This document shows positions 1 to 6,048 of a stretch of DNA of 6,128 nt, one piece after another. The notes beneath the pieces were generated by a model. The model made no database searches and had not been told where the DNA came from. It worked only from the letters and a program-made list of their open reading frames with translations. Source of the stretch: an uncultured Bacilli bacterium (lineage in GTDB: Bacteria; Bacillota_I; Bacilli_A; RF39; UBA660). The stretch lies in NCBI GenBank assembly GCA_934101745.1, contig CAKOSD010000070.1, positions 1 to 6,128 on the forward strand, read 5' to 3'. How positions within the stretch are numbered: the stretch's first letter is position 1; every line of letters begins with the position of its first letter. The position numbers and the translations under genes are program-made.

Positions 1-2
1 CT

Positions 3-1232
3 ATAAAAACCATCGAAGATTTGGGTTTGGTAAATGATGTGGATGGTAAACTTTTCGATGTTTTTAGAGGACGCATTATGTTTCCTTTATATGATACTGA
101 AGGCCATGTTATTGGCTATTCAGCACGTATTTACCGTGGCGAGGCACTGGCTAAGTATATTAATACGAAAGAAACTTATCTTTATAAAAAAGGAAATTAT
201 CTTTATAATTACCATTTGGCCAAGGATGAGGCGAAACGAAGTAAAAAGTTGATTATAGTTGAAGGCCAGATGGATGCGATAAGACTTTATATTAACGGAG
301 TTAAAAATGTTGTGGCTTTAATGGGAACGGCCTTAACAAAAGAACAAGTAGAGTTAATTAAACGTTTGCGTTGTGAGGTTATCCTAGGACTTGATGGGGA
401 CGAAGCCGGCAAAATGGCTACCTTAAAAAATGGAGAAATACTTACCCAAAATAATATTAATGTTCAAGTAATCCGAATTAATTTAAAAAAGGATCCCGAT
501 GAGTATGTGTTTACTTATGGTATTGATGGTTATTTAAAAATGATAAATAATCCCGTTGATTATTTGGATTTTAAATTAAGTACGTTACAAGATGGGATTA
601 ATTCTGAAAATACCGGGGAATTAACTAATTTTATTAATAAAGTTTTAGAAGATTTAAAAACAATAAAAGATCCGGTATATATTGAGGCTAGTTTAAATAA
701 ACTAAGTAAAAATACCGGAATTGCTAAAGAAGTTTTAAAAAGTCGCCTTAATGAAATGAGTAGTTTACAGACAATTACCCAAGAAGTATTTAAAAAAGAA
801 AAGGTAGAAGAGCCTTTACAAACGAATTTATTGGACAAAATCACTAAAAAAATGTTATATTATATGTTAAATGACCGGAAGTACGTTTTAGAATATCAAG
901 AAAAAGTCGGTTATTTTCCTAATAAAATTTATCGAAGTATTGCTAATGAAATTGTATTTTTTATTGGAAAGAATTATAATATAACGGTTGCTGATTTTAT
1001 ATCTTATATATCATATAATGAGACTTTAAATGGGGAAGTATTAAAAATATTAGATGAAGATGAAGAAATAAGTGATGATGATTTTGAGTTAATAATAAAA
1101 AGTTATCAAAGACAAAAAGATAAAGAAGATATTTTAGCATTGAAACAAAGACTGGCAACGGAATTAGATAGAGAACACCAACTAAAGATATTAGAGCAAA
1201 TAAAAAATATAAAAAAAGGAAGTGTTGAGTAA
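3..1232 (+). CDS. dnaG: DNA primase DnaG, 5'-truncated by window edge
   Basis: DnaG makes the short RNA primers for replication and docks on the replicative helicase. About 409 codons are visible. The frame is open to the left edge, so the TTG at 21 is not the start; the zinc-binding domain and early polymerase core (roughly 180 residues by family length) lie outside the window. The sequence FRGRIMFP (about 64-87) belongs to the core before TOPRIM. The TOPRIM domain shows its catalytic glutamate in VEGQMD (from 258) and the metal-binding acidic motif DGDEAG (393-410), with the typical ALMGTALT between them. The helical last ~150 residues fit the helicase-binding C-terminal domain. The stop TAA shares its last base with the sigA start codon, so the two are translated from one message. 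EGQMD replaces the more usual EGYMD/EGFMD; the catalytic residues are intact. The identification is very secure. Confidence 0.97.
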   Translation: MKTIEDLGLVNDVDGKLFDVFRGRIMFPLYDTEGHVIGYSARIYRGEALAKYINTKETYLYKKGNYLYNYHLAKDEAKRSKKLIIVEGQMDAIRLYINGVKNVVALMGTALTKEQVELIKRLRCEVILGLDGDEAGKMATLKNGEILTQNNINVQVIRINLKKDPDEYVFTYGIDGYLKMINNPVDYLDFKLSTLQDGINSENTGELTNFINKVLEDLKTIKDPVYIEASLNKLSKNTGIAKEVLKSRLNEMSSLQTITQEVFKKEKVEEPLQTNLLDKITKKMLYYMLNDRKYVLEYQEKVGYFPNKIYRSIANEIVFFIGKNYNITVADFISYISYNETLNGEVLKILDEDEEISDDDFELIIKSYQRQKDKEDILALKQRLATELDREHQLKILEQIKNIKKGSVE

Positions 1233-2599
1233 TGAATAAAGAATTACCAAAGGTATTAGAAAGTTTAATTGAAATTAATAAAGAAAAGGGTTATGTTAGT
1301 TTTCAAGATGTAGCGGATAAGGTTAAAGAGTATGGTCTTACCCCTAAGGATGTAAAGGTTTTATATAAAGATTTAAATGAACAAAATATTGTTTTAAAAG
1401 ATGTAACTGAGGAAAAACCTAAGGTTAAAACCCCAAAGAAAACGGCTCCTAAAAAAGTTACTAGTGCCGCTAAAGAAGTAACTAAGAGTAGTGATGCTGG
1501 AGTTAAAAAAACGGGCGTTGGGGAAATTAAACCTTTAAAAGAAAGAGAAAAGGAATTAATTGAGTTAGGTAAGAAAGATGGCTTTATTACTTATGAAACT
1601 TTAGCTGAACATTTAAAAGGTCTAGATTTAGATGCTGATTCCTTAGATGAATTATATAATGCTTTAATTGAAAATAATATTGAAATTGTAAGTGATGATG
1701 ATAATAGTGGTAAAAATAATACCGCTGAGGAGTTAGTATTAAGTGATGAAGAATTAACTAAAGATGTTAATATTAATGATCCGGTTCGTATGTATTTAAA
1801 AGAAATTGGTAAGATTCCTTTGCTTACTATGGAAGAGGAAATGAAATACTCAGTTGCAGCCGCCGCCGGAGATGAAGAGGCTAAAAGAATTCTGGCTGAG
1901 TCAAACTTACGTTTAGTTGTATCTATTGCTAAGAGATATGTTGGGCGTGGTCTTCTTTTCCTTGATTTAATTCAAGAAGGAAATATTGGGTTAATGAAGG
2001 CAGTTGAAAAATTCGACTATGATAAGGGCTTTAAATTTTCGACTTATGCTACATGGTGGATAAGACAGGCTATTACTCGAGCCCTTGCTGATCAAGCCCG
2101 TACGATTAGAGTTCCAGTTCATATGGTTGAAACTATCAATAAAATGGCTCGTATTCAACGTCAAATGACTTTAGAGCTAAATAGAGAACCTTCCGAAGAA
2201 GAAATTGCTAAGAAAATGGGAATATCCGTAGAAAAGGTTCGCGAAGTAATTAAAATTAGTCAAGACCCAGTATCTTTAGAAACTCCAATTGGGGAAGAAG
2301 ATGATTCTCATTTAGGCGATTTCATTAAAGATGAGTTATCAATGTCGCCAGAAGAATATGCTACTAATGAAATCTTAAAAGAAGAAATTAAGAGTGTTTT
2401 ACTAACGCTTCAAGAAAGAGAACAAGAAGTACTTGAACTTCGTTTTGGTCTAGTTGATGGTACTAGTCATACTTTAGAAGAAGTTGGAAAGAAATTTAAT
2501 GTAACAAGAGAACGTATTAGACAAATTGAGGCTAAGGCTCTAAGAAAATTAAGACATCCATCTCGTGCTAAAAAATTAAAGGATTTTTTAACTGATTAA
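1232..2599 (+). CDS. sigA: Principal RNA polymerase sigma factor (SigA/RpoD)
   Basis: This 455-residue group 1 sigma-70 factor directs RNA polymerase to housekeeping promoters. Region 1.2 carries [12 protein letters not shown] (182-193). Region 2 runs from [16 protein letters not shown] to the [14 protein letters not shown] -10 recognition helix (225-284). Region 3 includes the finger [11 protein letters not shown] (355-365). Region 4 ends with the -35-binding helix-turn-helix [21 protein letters not shown] (414-435) and RHPSR (441-445). Its sequence from region 2 on is close to Bacillus SigA. The N-terminus is odd: residues 107-152 match region 1.1, residues 8-54 look like a second copy, and a basic Lys/Pro/Ala/Thr linker (59-95, 11 Lys) separates them. 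This makes it longer than the ~370-residue Bacillus protein. The ATG overlaps the dnaG stop (TAATG); AAAGGA at 1215-1220 is an acceptable ribosome binding site 11 nt upstream. The gene is co-transcribed with dnaG and trmK. Confidence 0.98.
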   Translation: MNKELPKVLESLIEINKEKGYVSFQDVADKVKEYGLTPKDVKVLYKDLNEQNIVLKDVTEEKPKVKTPKKTAPKKVTSAAKEVTKSSDAGVKKTGVGEIKPLKEREKELIELGKKDGFITYETLAEHLKGLDLDADSLDELYNALIENNIEIVSDDDNSGKNNTAEELVLSDEELTKDVNINDPVRMYLKEIGKIPLLTMEEEMKYSVAAAAGDEEAKRILAESNLRLVVSIAKRYVGRGLLFLDLIQEGNIGLMKAVEKFDYDKGFKFSTYATWWIRQAITRALADQARTIRVPVHMVETINKMARIQRQMTLELNREPSEEEIAKKMGISVEKVREVIKISQDPVSLETPIGEEDDSHLGDFIKDELSMSPEEYATNEILKEEIKSVLLTLQEREQEVLELRFGLVDGTSHTLEEVGKKFNVTRERIRQIEAKALRKLRHPSRAKKLKDFLTD

Positions 2600-3270
2600 T
2601 GTTAAGCAAAAGATTAAAAGAACTATCAAAGTTTTTAGAACCAACCGATAAAGTAGTAGATATCGGGTGTGACCATGGTTATTTAGGAATTTATGCTATC
2701 AAAGAAAAATTAGTAGAAAGTATAATTCTTACGGACATTAAAGAAACAGCCCTGGATATGGCTAGAAAAAATGTAATAAAAAATAAGATGGATATACCTA
2801 TGATGATTAGTGATGGTTTGGCAAATGTTAAGGCTGATGATATAAATACCGTAGTTATCAGCGGGATGGGAACTAGTACAATCTTACATATTTTAAGTAA
2901 TAAAGAAAAGTTAGTTAAGGTTAATAAGTTAATTTTACAATCTAATAATAATTTAGATACTTTAAGATATGAAGTTTTAAAATTAGGATATCAGTTAATA
3001 GATGAAAAGACCGTTAAAGATAATGATATCTGGTATGTGATTTGTTGTTTTAAAAGAACTGATAATCCTTTTTTAGATGAAAATACTATTAAATATGGTT
3101 TGATAAAAAAAGATAAAATAGATTATTTTAAGTATTTAATTGATAATAAAAAAGAGATTTTAAAAAGATTAGAAAATTCACAAAATAATAAGTTAAAAGA
3201 AGATATTTATACGGAGATAAAAACTTTAAATAAATTATTGGAAGAATGTTGGGCTATTAGTACTGATTGA
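2599..3270 (+). CDS. trmK: tRNA (adenine(22)-N(1))-methyltransferase TrmK
   Basis: TrmK (YqfN in Bacillus, COG2384) is a SAM-dependent enzyme that methylates N1 of A22 in tRNA. The 223 residues form a Rossmann-type domain: motif I VDIGCDHGYLG (20-30) binds SAM, D46 in LTDI is the acidic residue after strand 2, SDGL (71-74) follows strand 3, and SGMG (88-91) is the family's motif-IV-like segment. The segment LILQSNNNLDTLR (111-123) corresponds to the family's LILQPN..LR block, with Ser where I recall Pro. The last ~65 residues (from about 157) are a Lys/Asn-rich helical tail typical of this family. The ATG overlaps the sigA stop by one base. The nearest purine-rich site, AAAGGA at 2578-2583, is 15 nt away, so coupling to sigA translation is likely. 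Its last 36 nt overlap the convergent small gene. The stop is TGA. Placement beside sigA matches other Firmicutes. Confidence 0.93.
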   Translation: MLSKRLKELSKFLEPTDKVVDIGCDHGYLGIYAIKEKLVESIILTDIKETALDMARKNVIKNKMDIPMMISDGLANVKADDINTVVISGMGTSTILHILSNKEKLVKVNKLILQSNNNLDTLRYEVLKLGYQLIDEKTVKDNDIWYVICCFKRTDNPFLDENTIKYGLIKKDKIDYFKYLIDNKKEILKRLENSQNNKLKEDIYTEIKTLNKLLEECWAISTD

Positions 3271-3510
3271 ATTGATTTTAGGCTTTGAAGATAAAGGAGT
3301 ATCATTAACAGTGATACTTTTTATTTTGGAATTATTTAAAGTGTCGGGCTTATTAAATTCTTTAAAAATATTTAAAATACTACTTGCATTACTAATAATA
3401 GGACGAACTTGTTTATATAAAGGAATAGCCTGATTAACAATGTTTAAAGTTTTAGATATGCCACTTATTACTTTACCAAAAGTTAAACCATTAAAATTTC
3501 CAGGGTACAT
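3235..3510 (-). CDS. Small VrrA/YqfQ-like protein (tentative)
   Basis: This 91-residue basic protein has unknown function. Residues 11-54 contain TLNIVNQAIPLYKQVRPIIS and then a helix ending in NIFKEFNK. This resembles the conserved core of the VrrA/YqfQ family (a helix of the type 'LNNTQQVLKAAQQVGPMIQQ' then 'YGP..KNLP..W..Y'), from memory. The C-terminal ~37 residues are Ser/Asn/Lys/Pro-rich and probably disordered. No signal peptide or clear membrane segment is visible, though residues 9-49 are moderately hydrophobic. Its ATG has a strong, well-spaced ribosome binding site (GAAGGTGAT) and a -10-like box upstream, which argues for a real gene. In Bacillus subtilis yqfQ lies a few genes from trmK, so the location supports the assignment, although here it is on the opposite strand. 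Its 3' end overlaps trmK by 36 nt and encloses the trmK terminator. The gene is probably real; the family call is moderately sure. Confidence 0.7.
   Translation of the reverse strand: MYPGNFNGLTFGKVISGISKTLNIVNQAIPLYKQVRPIISNASSILNIFKEFNKPDTLNNSKIKSITVNDTPLSSKPKINSISTNSPTFFQ
3294..3327 (+). terminator. Intrinsic terminator of the dnaG-sigA-trmK operon
   Basis: A perfect 7-bp stem (AGTATCA 3298-3304 with TGATACT 3312-3318) encloses a 7-nt loop. It can extend outward by two G-T wobbles and two A-T pairs to 3294/3322. The 3' arm runs into TTTTTATTTT. The stem begins 28 nt after the trmK stop. The T-tract lies only on the + strand side, so it terminates rightward transcription. It sits inside the reading frame of the opposing small gene. 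Confidence 0.82.
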
Positions 3511-3513
3511 AAT

Positions 3514-3522
3514 ATCACCTTC
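3514..3522 (-). promoter_or_regulatory. Ribosome binding site of the YqfQ-like gene
   Basis: Read on the - strand, GAAGGTGAT lies 3 nt before the ATG whose A is at 3510, with the AAGGTG core 6 nt away. This is a near-ideal Shine-Dalgarno site. It fixes the start of the small leftward gene and is the best evidence that the frame is translated. Confidence 0.75.
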
Positions 3523-3528
3523 TAGAAT

Positions 3529-3534
3529 AGTATA
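3529..3534 (-). promoter_or_regulatory. Candidate -10 box for the YqfQ-like gene
   Basis: On the - strand TATACT (5 of 6 matches to TATAAT) lies about 18 nt before the start codon. No good -35 box is found at normal spacing: TCAATA at 17 nt matches only 3 of 6. With this -10, the leader would be only about 12 nt, just long enough to hold the ribosome binding site. The call is weak and based on position and hexamer only. Confidence 0.35.
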
Positions 3535-3545
3535 TGAAAAATAGG

Positions 3546-3574
3546 TTTTCTTATTGACACAATTTTGTTATAAT
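3546..3574 (+). promoter_or_regulatory. Extended -10 promoter of the pilC-pilD operon
   Basis: TGTTATAAT at 3566-3574 is a perfect extended -10 (TGnTATAAT). At 17-nt spacing the -35 position (3546-3551, TTTTCT) is poor, which is tolerable for an extended -10 promoter. Transcription should start near 3581, giving a leader of about 18 nt before the ATG at 3599. A perfect TTGACA at 3554-3559 lies only 9 nt upstream of TATAAT, so it cannot serve as the -35 for this box. The promoter argues against translation starting at the TTG at 3554. Confidence 0.7.
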
Positions 3575-3588
3575 GATAGTAAGATAAT

Positions 3589-3595
3589 AGGTGAT
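3589..3595 (+). promoter_or_regulatory. Ribosome binding site fixing the pilC start
   Basis: AGGTGAT stands just upstream of the ATG at 3599, with 5 nt between AGGTG and the start codon. It supports that ATG over the in-frame TTG at 3554, which has no Shine-Dalgarno sequence and lies upstream of the -10 box. Confidence 0.8.
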
Positions 3596-3598
3596 ATT

Positions 3599-5248
3599 AT
3601 GATTGATGCAAATAACAATACAATACCAAATCCAGTAAATACTGCAAATGTAAGTGCGGATAGTACGAATGGTAGTGGTTCAAAAAATAAAAAAACGTCG
3701 GAAAAAGAAACAAAAAGTAATTTTTTGTTAGAATTTTTATATAGTTTTGCTAATGTTTTTTATTTAGCGTACCGAGGTATTTCATATCCTTTAGAATCAA
3801 TATTTAATGCTTCTTCTAAAAAAGTTGATGATGCCTATCAACAAGCAAAATTTAGAAGTAATGGTAAAGTTAAACGTGATGATGATTTAGATGTTATTGT
3901 CAAAAAAATTAAAGATTTTTTAGGAATAACGCAAAAAGAAGTTTTAAAATTAGAAGAAGAACGCCGAAAATTACAGTTGGAATTACAGCAACCAGAGGCG
4001 ACGACGCCGGGAAAACCCAAAGTATATCGTTATAAGATAAAAAATACTAATGGAAAAATTGAATATGGAACCTTTACTGCCTTGTCGAAAATGGATGTTA
4101 ACTCCTTTTTGCTTAATGAAGGAGTAGAAGTATATAAAATCGAAAATAATCAAATGATAGATTTTATTTATGGCGATTCATCGATGGTTGGTAGCAAATG
4201 GTCAACTAAAGATTTGATTTTCTGGTTAACTCAGTTATCAACCTATATCAAAGCCGGTATTACTTTAAATGATGCTATTAAAATTTTGATTAATCAATAT
4301 GCTAAACAAAAAGATAAAAAAGTAACAATGCAGGCTATCGCCTATGAACTTACAATGGGAAATTCCTTTTCACAAGCCTTAGAAAAACAAGGAAGTAAGT
4401 TTCCACCTTTACTTATTAATATGTTAAAAGCGGCCGAAGCAACTGGTGATTTGGAGTCAACTTTAGATGATATGTCTAACTATTATACCGAAATGGAAAC
4501 AACCAAAAAACAAATGGTCAGTGCCATGACTTATCCAACTATCGTTATTATTTTTGCTATTATAGTTGTATGTTTTATTATTTTGTATGTAGTTCCCCAG
4601 TTTGAAGATATATATACATCGAATGGAGTTACCGTTAGTGGGTTAACCGCAGTGGTTTTAGCAGCTAGTAAATTCTTACAAACCGATGCTTGGATGTTGT
4701 TGGTGGCTATTATTGTATTTATAATTGTTTTTTACATGGCATTTAAGAAAATAAAGGCTTTTCGTCGGGAAGTCCAAGTTGTTTTAATGCACATTCCTGT
4801 TATAAAAAATATTATTATATATAATGAAATAGCTATATTTACGAAAACTTTTGCTTCTCTTTTGAAAAATAACGTTTATATTACGCAAAGTGTTGAAATC
4901 TTAAGTAAGATAACTAATAATGAAATTTATAAAGAAATAATGTATAATACTATTAATAACATTGTTGTCGGTGATAAAATATCTAAGGCTTTTAAAGACC
5001 ATTGGGCAGTACCAGATGTTGCTTATAATATGATAGTTACGGGTGAGTCGACTGGCGAACTGGCAGAGATGATGGATAGAGTAAGTCATTATTATCAAGA
5101 ACAGCACGCTTCCATTGTTAGTAATATCAAGAGTTTTATCGAACCATTAACTATTGTTTTCTTGGCTGTAGTAGTCGGAGGAATTATTATTGCTATCTTA
5201 GTGCCAATGTTTGAAATGTACAATCAAGTATCAGGGGGAGGAATGTAA
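3599..5248 (+). CDS. pilC: Type II secretion/type IV pilus platform protein (PilC/GspF/ComGB family)
   Basis: PilC is the polytopic inner-membrane platform on which the assembly ATPase acts to polymerise pilins. The start chosen is the ATG at 3599, giving 549 residues. Residues 141-181 are the usual cytoplasmic N-terminal segment (KVYRYKIKNTNGKIEYGTFT and onward). Two GspF/T2SSF domains follow: 205-333 with KAAEATGDLESTL (277-289), and 408-536 with the parallel TGESTGELAEMM (481-492). Three membrane segments are visible, about 313-333, 364-382 and 515-536, as in the family. The protein is longer than the usual ~400 residues because of an added ~140-residue N-terminus: an Asn/Ser/Thr/Lys-rich stretch (1-40), a hydrophobic-aromatic segment (42-69), a charged region and a short coiled-coil-like helix (112-132) ending in a Pro-rich linker (local GC rise at about 3993-4018). 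It overlaps the peptidase gene by one base and forms an operon with it. Whether it serves a pilus or a competence pseudopilus cannot be told. Confidence 0.93.
   Translation: MIDANNNTIPNPVNTANVSADSTNGSGSKNKKTSEKETKSNFLLEFLYSFANVFYLAYRGISYPLESIFNASSKKVDDAYQQAKFRSNGKVKRDDDLDVIVKKIKDFLGITQKEVLKLEEERRKLQLELQQPEATTPGKPKVYRYKIKNTNGKIEYGTFTALSKMDVNSFLLNEGVEVYKIENNQMIDFIYGDSSMVGSKWSTKDLIFWLTQLSTYIKAGITLNDAIKILINQYAKQKDKKVTMQAIAYELTMGNSFSQALEKQGSKFPPLLINMLKAAEATGDLESTLDDMSNYYTEMETTKKQMVSAMTYPTIVIIFAIIVVCFIILYVVPQFEDIYTSNGVTVSGLTAVVLAASKFLQTDAWMLLVAIIVFIIVFYMAFKKIKAFRREVQVVLMHIPVIKNIIIYNEIAIFTKTFASLLKNNVYITQSVEILSKITNNEIYKEIMYNTINNIVVGDKISKAFKDHWAVPDVAYNMIVTGESTGELAEMMDRVSHYYQEQHASIVSNIKSFIEPLTIVFLAVVVGGIIIAILVPMFEMYNQVSGGGM
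5234..5242 (+). promoter_or_regulatory. Strong ribosome binding site of the prepilin peptidase gene
   Basis: GGGGGAGGA lies within the last codons of pilC, 5 nt before the ATG at 5248. The same bases encode the Gly-rich C-terminus of PilC (SGGGGM), so the tail may exist mainly to hold this site. It fixes the start of the downstream gene. Confidence 0.85.
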
Positions 5249-6018
5249 TGAATAATATAATTTATTCAATCTATATGTTTGTAGTAGGAACTATTATGGG
5301 TTCCTTCTTTAATGTTGTCGGTAATAGATTAAGTGTTAATAAGTCAGTTGTTAAACCAAGAAGTCATTGTGAGACTTGTGGACATATTTTAGAGTGGTTT
5401 GAATTAATACCGATAATTTCTTTTCTAGTTCAAGGAGGTAAATGTCGGAAATGTCAGACTAAATTATCTTGGTGGTATCCTTTAATAGAAATAATTACTG
5501 GATTATTTTATCTGGGATGTTATTTATATTATGGATTTTCTTATAATTTATTAATGGCCTTAGTAATAAGTAGCGTTCTAATAATAACTTGTATAAGTGA
5601 TTTTAATTATTTAATTATATTAGATGAAGTTTTAGTAGTTGGGAGTATTTTAGTTCTAATAATATCTTTTTTACAAGGGGGATTTAATAATTTAGTTATA
5701 TCATTATTAAGTGGTCTATTGTTATTTTTCTTCATGTTATTAGTTAAAATTGTAGGAGATAAGTCCTTTAAAAGAGAATCTTTGGGCGGTGGTGATATTA
5801 AGTTATCCTTCTTTATCGGGGCGGTTTTAGGTTATAAATTGGCCTTTATTAATTTAATTTTAGCCAGTTTCTTAGCCTTACCGGTAGCATTTTTCTATTT
5901 GATTAAGTTAAAGGACAGAGAAGTTCCGTTTGGACCTTTCTTAATTGTTGCTACTTTTATAATTTATATCTTTTCGCCAGAGATTTTAGAATTTATTGAT
6001 TTATTAATATATTTATAA
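5248..6018 (+). CDS. pilD: Type A24 prepilin peptidase / N-methyltransferase (PilD/ComC type)
   Basis: This membrane aspartyl protease cleaves the leader of type IV prepilins at the cytoplasmic face; bifunctional members also N-methylate the new N-terminus. The 256 residues match family length. The N-terminal hydrophobic segment is followed by GSFFNVVGNRL (18-28). A cytoplasmic zinc-type loop has paired cysteines C41/C44 and C66/C69, the arrangement of peptidases that carry the methylase domain, and ends in SWWYPLIEIITG (74-85). The catalytic aspartates are D118 in CISDFNYLIILD and D183 in GGGDIK, the A24 GxGD signature. PFGPFL (227-232) is the conserved C-terminal motif. About seven or eight membrane segments are visible. 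The usual IPD after the first aspartate reads ILD here. The start overlaps the pilC stop by one base (TAATG) and has an excellent ribosome binding site. It presumably processes pilins encoded elsewhere. The call is secure. Confidence 0.95.
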   Translation: MNNIIYSIYMFVVGTIMGSFFNVVGNRLSVNKSVVKPRSHCETCGHILEWFELIPIISFLVQGGKCRKCQTKLSWWYPLIEIITGLFYLGCYLYYGFSYNLLMALVISSVLIITCISDFNYLIILDEVLVVGSILVLIISFLQGGFNNLVISLLSGLLLFFFMLLVKIVGDKSFKRESLGGGDIKLSFFIGAVLGYKLAFINLILASFLALPVAFFYLIKLKDREVPFGPFLIVATFIIYIFSPEILEFIDLLIYL

Positions 6019-6048
6019 AAAAAGCCATATTTGTTTATGACTTTTTTT
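6017..6048 (+). terminator. Intrinsic terminator after the pilC-pilD operon, possibly bidirectional
   Basis: Arms 6017-6029 (AAAAAAAGCCATA) and 6036-6048 (TATGACTTTTTTT) pair over 13 positions with a single C-A mismatch around a 6-nt loop. The stem overlaps the last two bases of the peptidase stop codon. The 7-T run works as the U-tract rightward and the 7-A run does the same leftward, so a convergent gene beyond the window could share it. The core is only moderately stable, with two G-C pairs. Confidence 0.7.

Larger units (their letters stand above)
3508..3601. repeat. 13-bp inverted repeat flanking the divergent promoters
   Basis: CATAATATCACCT (3508-3520) and AGGTGATATTATG (3589-3601) are exact reverse complements separated by 68 bp. 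Each arm is the ribosome binding site plus start codon of one of the two divergent genes. The shared AGGTG and ATG are expected; the extra ATATT identity is not. It may be chance, or a shared control element. Confidence 0.6.

Noticed and set aside
21..23. TTG at 21 as a start codon for the primase
   Set aside because: The frame is open and primase-like on both sides of it, and the catalytic core needs upstream sequence. This is a window-edge truncation, not a short gene.
560..844. 94-codon leftward reading frame inside dnaG
   Set aside because: It is antisense to a conserved gene in AT-rich DNA, with no recognisable protein; it is a shadow of the coding strand.
3554..3598. Longer pilC reading frame starting at the TTG at 3554 (15 extra residues)
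   Set aside because: The TTG is part of a TTGACA sequence, lies upstream of the extended -10 box at 3566-3574, and has no ribosome binding site. The ATG at 3599 has a good one.
3838..4020. 60-codon leftward reading frame with several Cys and Ser within pilC
   Set aside because: The composition is that of an antisense shadow, and no family motif is seen. The same holds for the leftward frame at 4901-5107.
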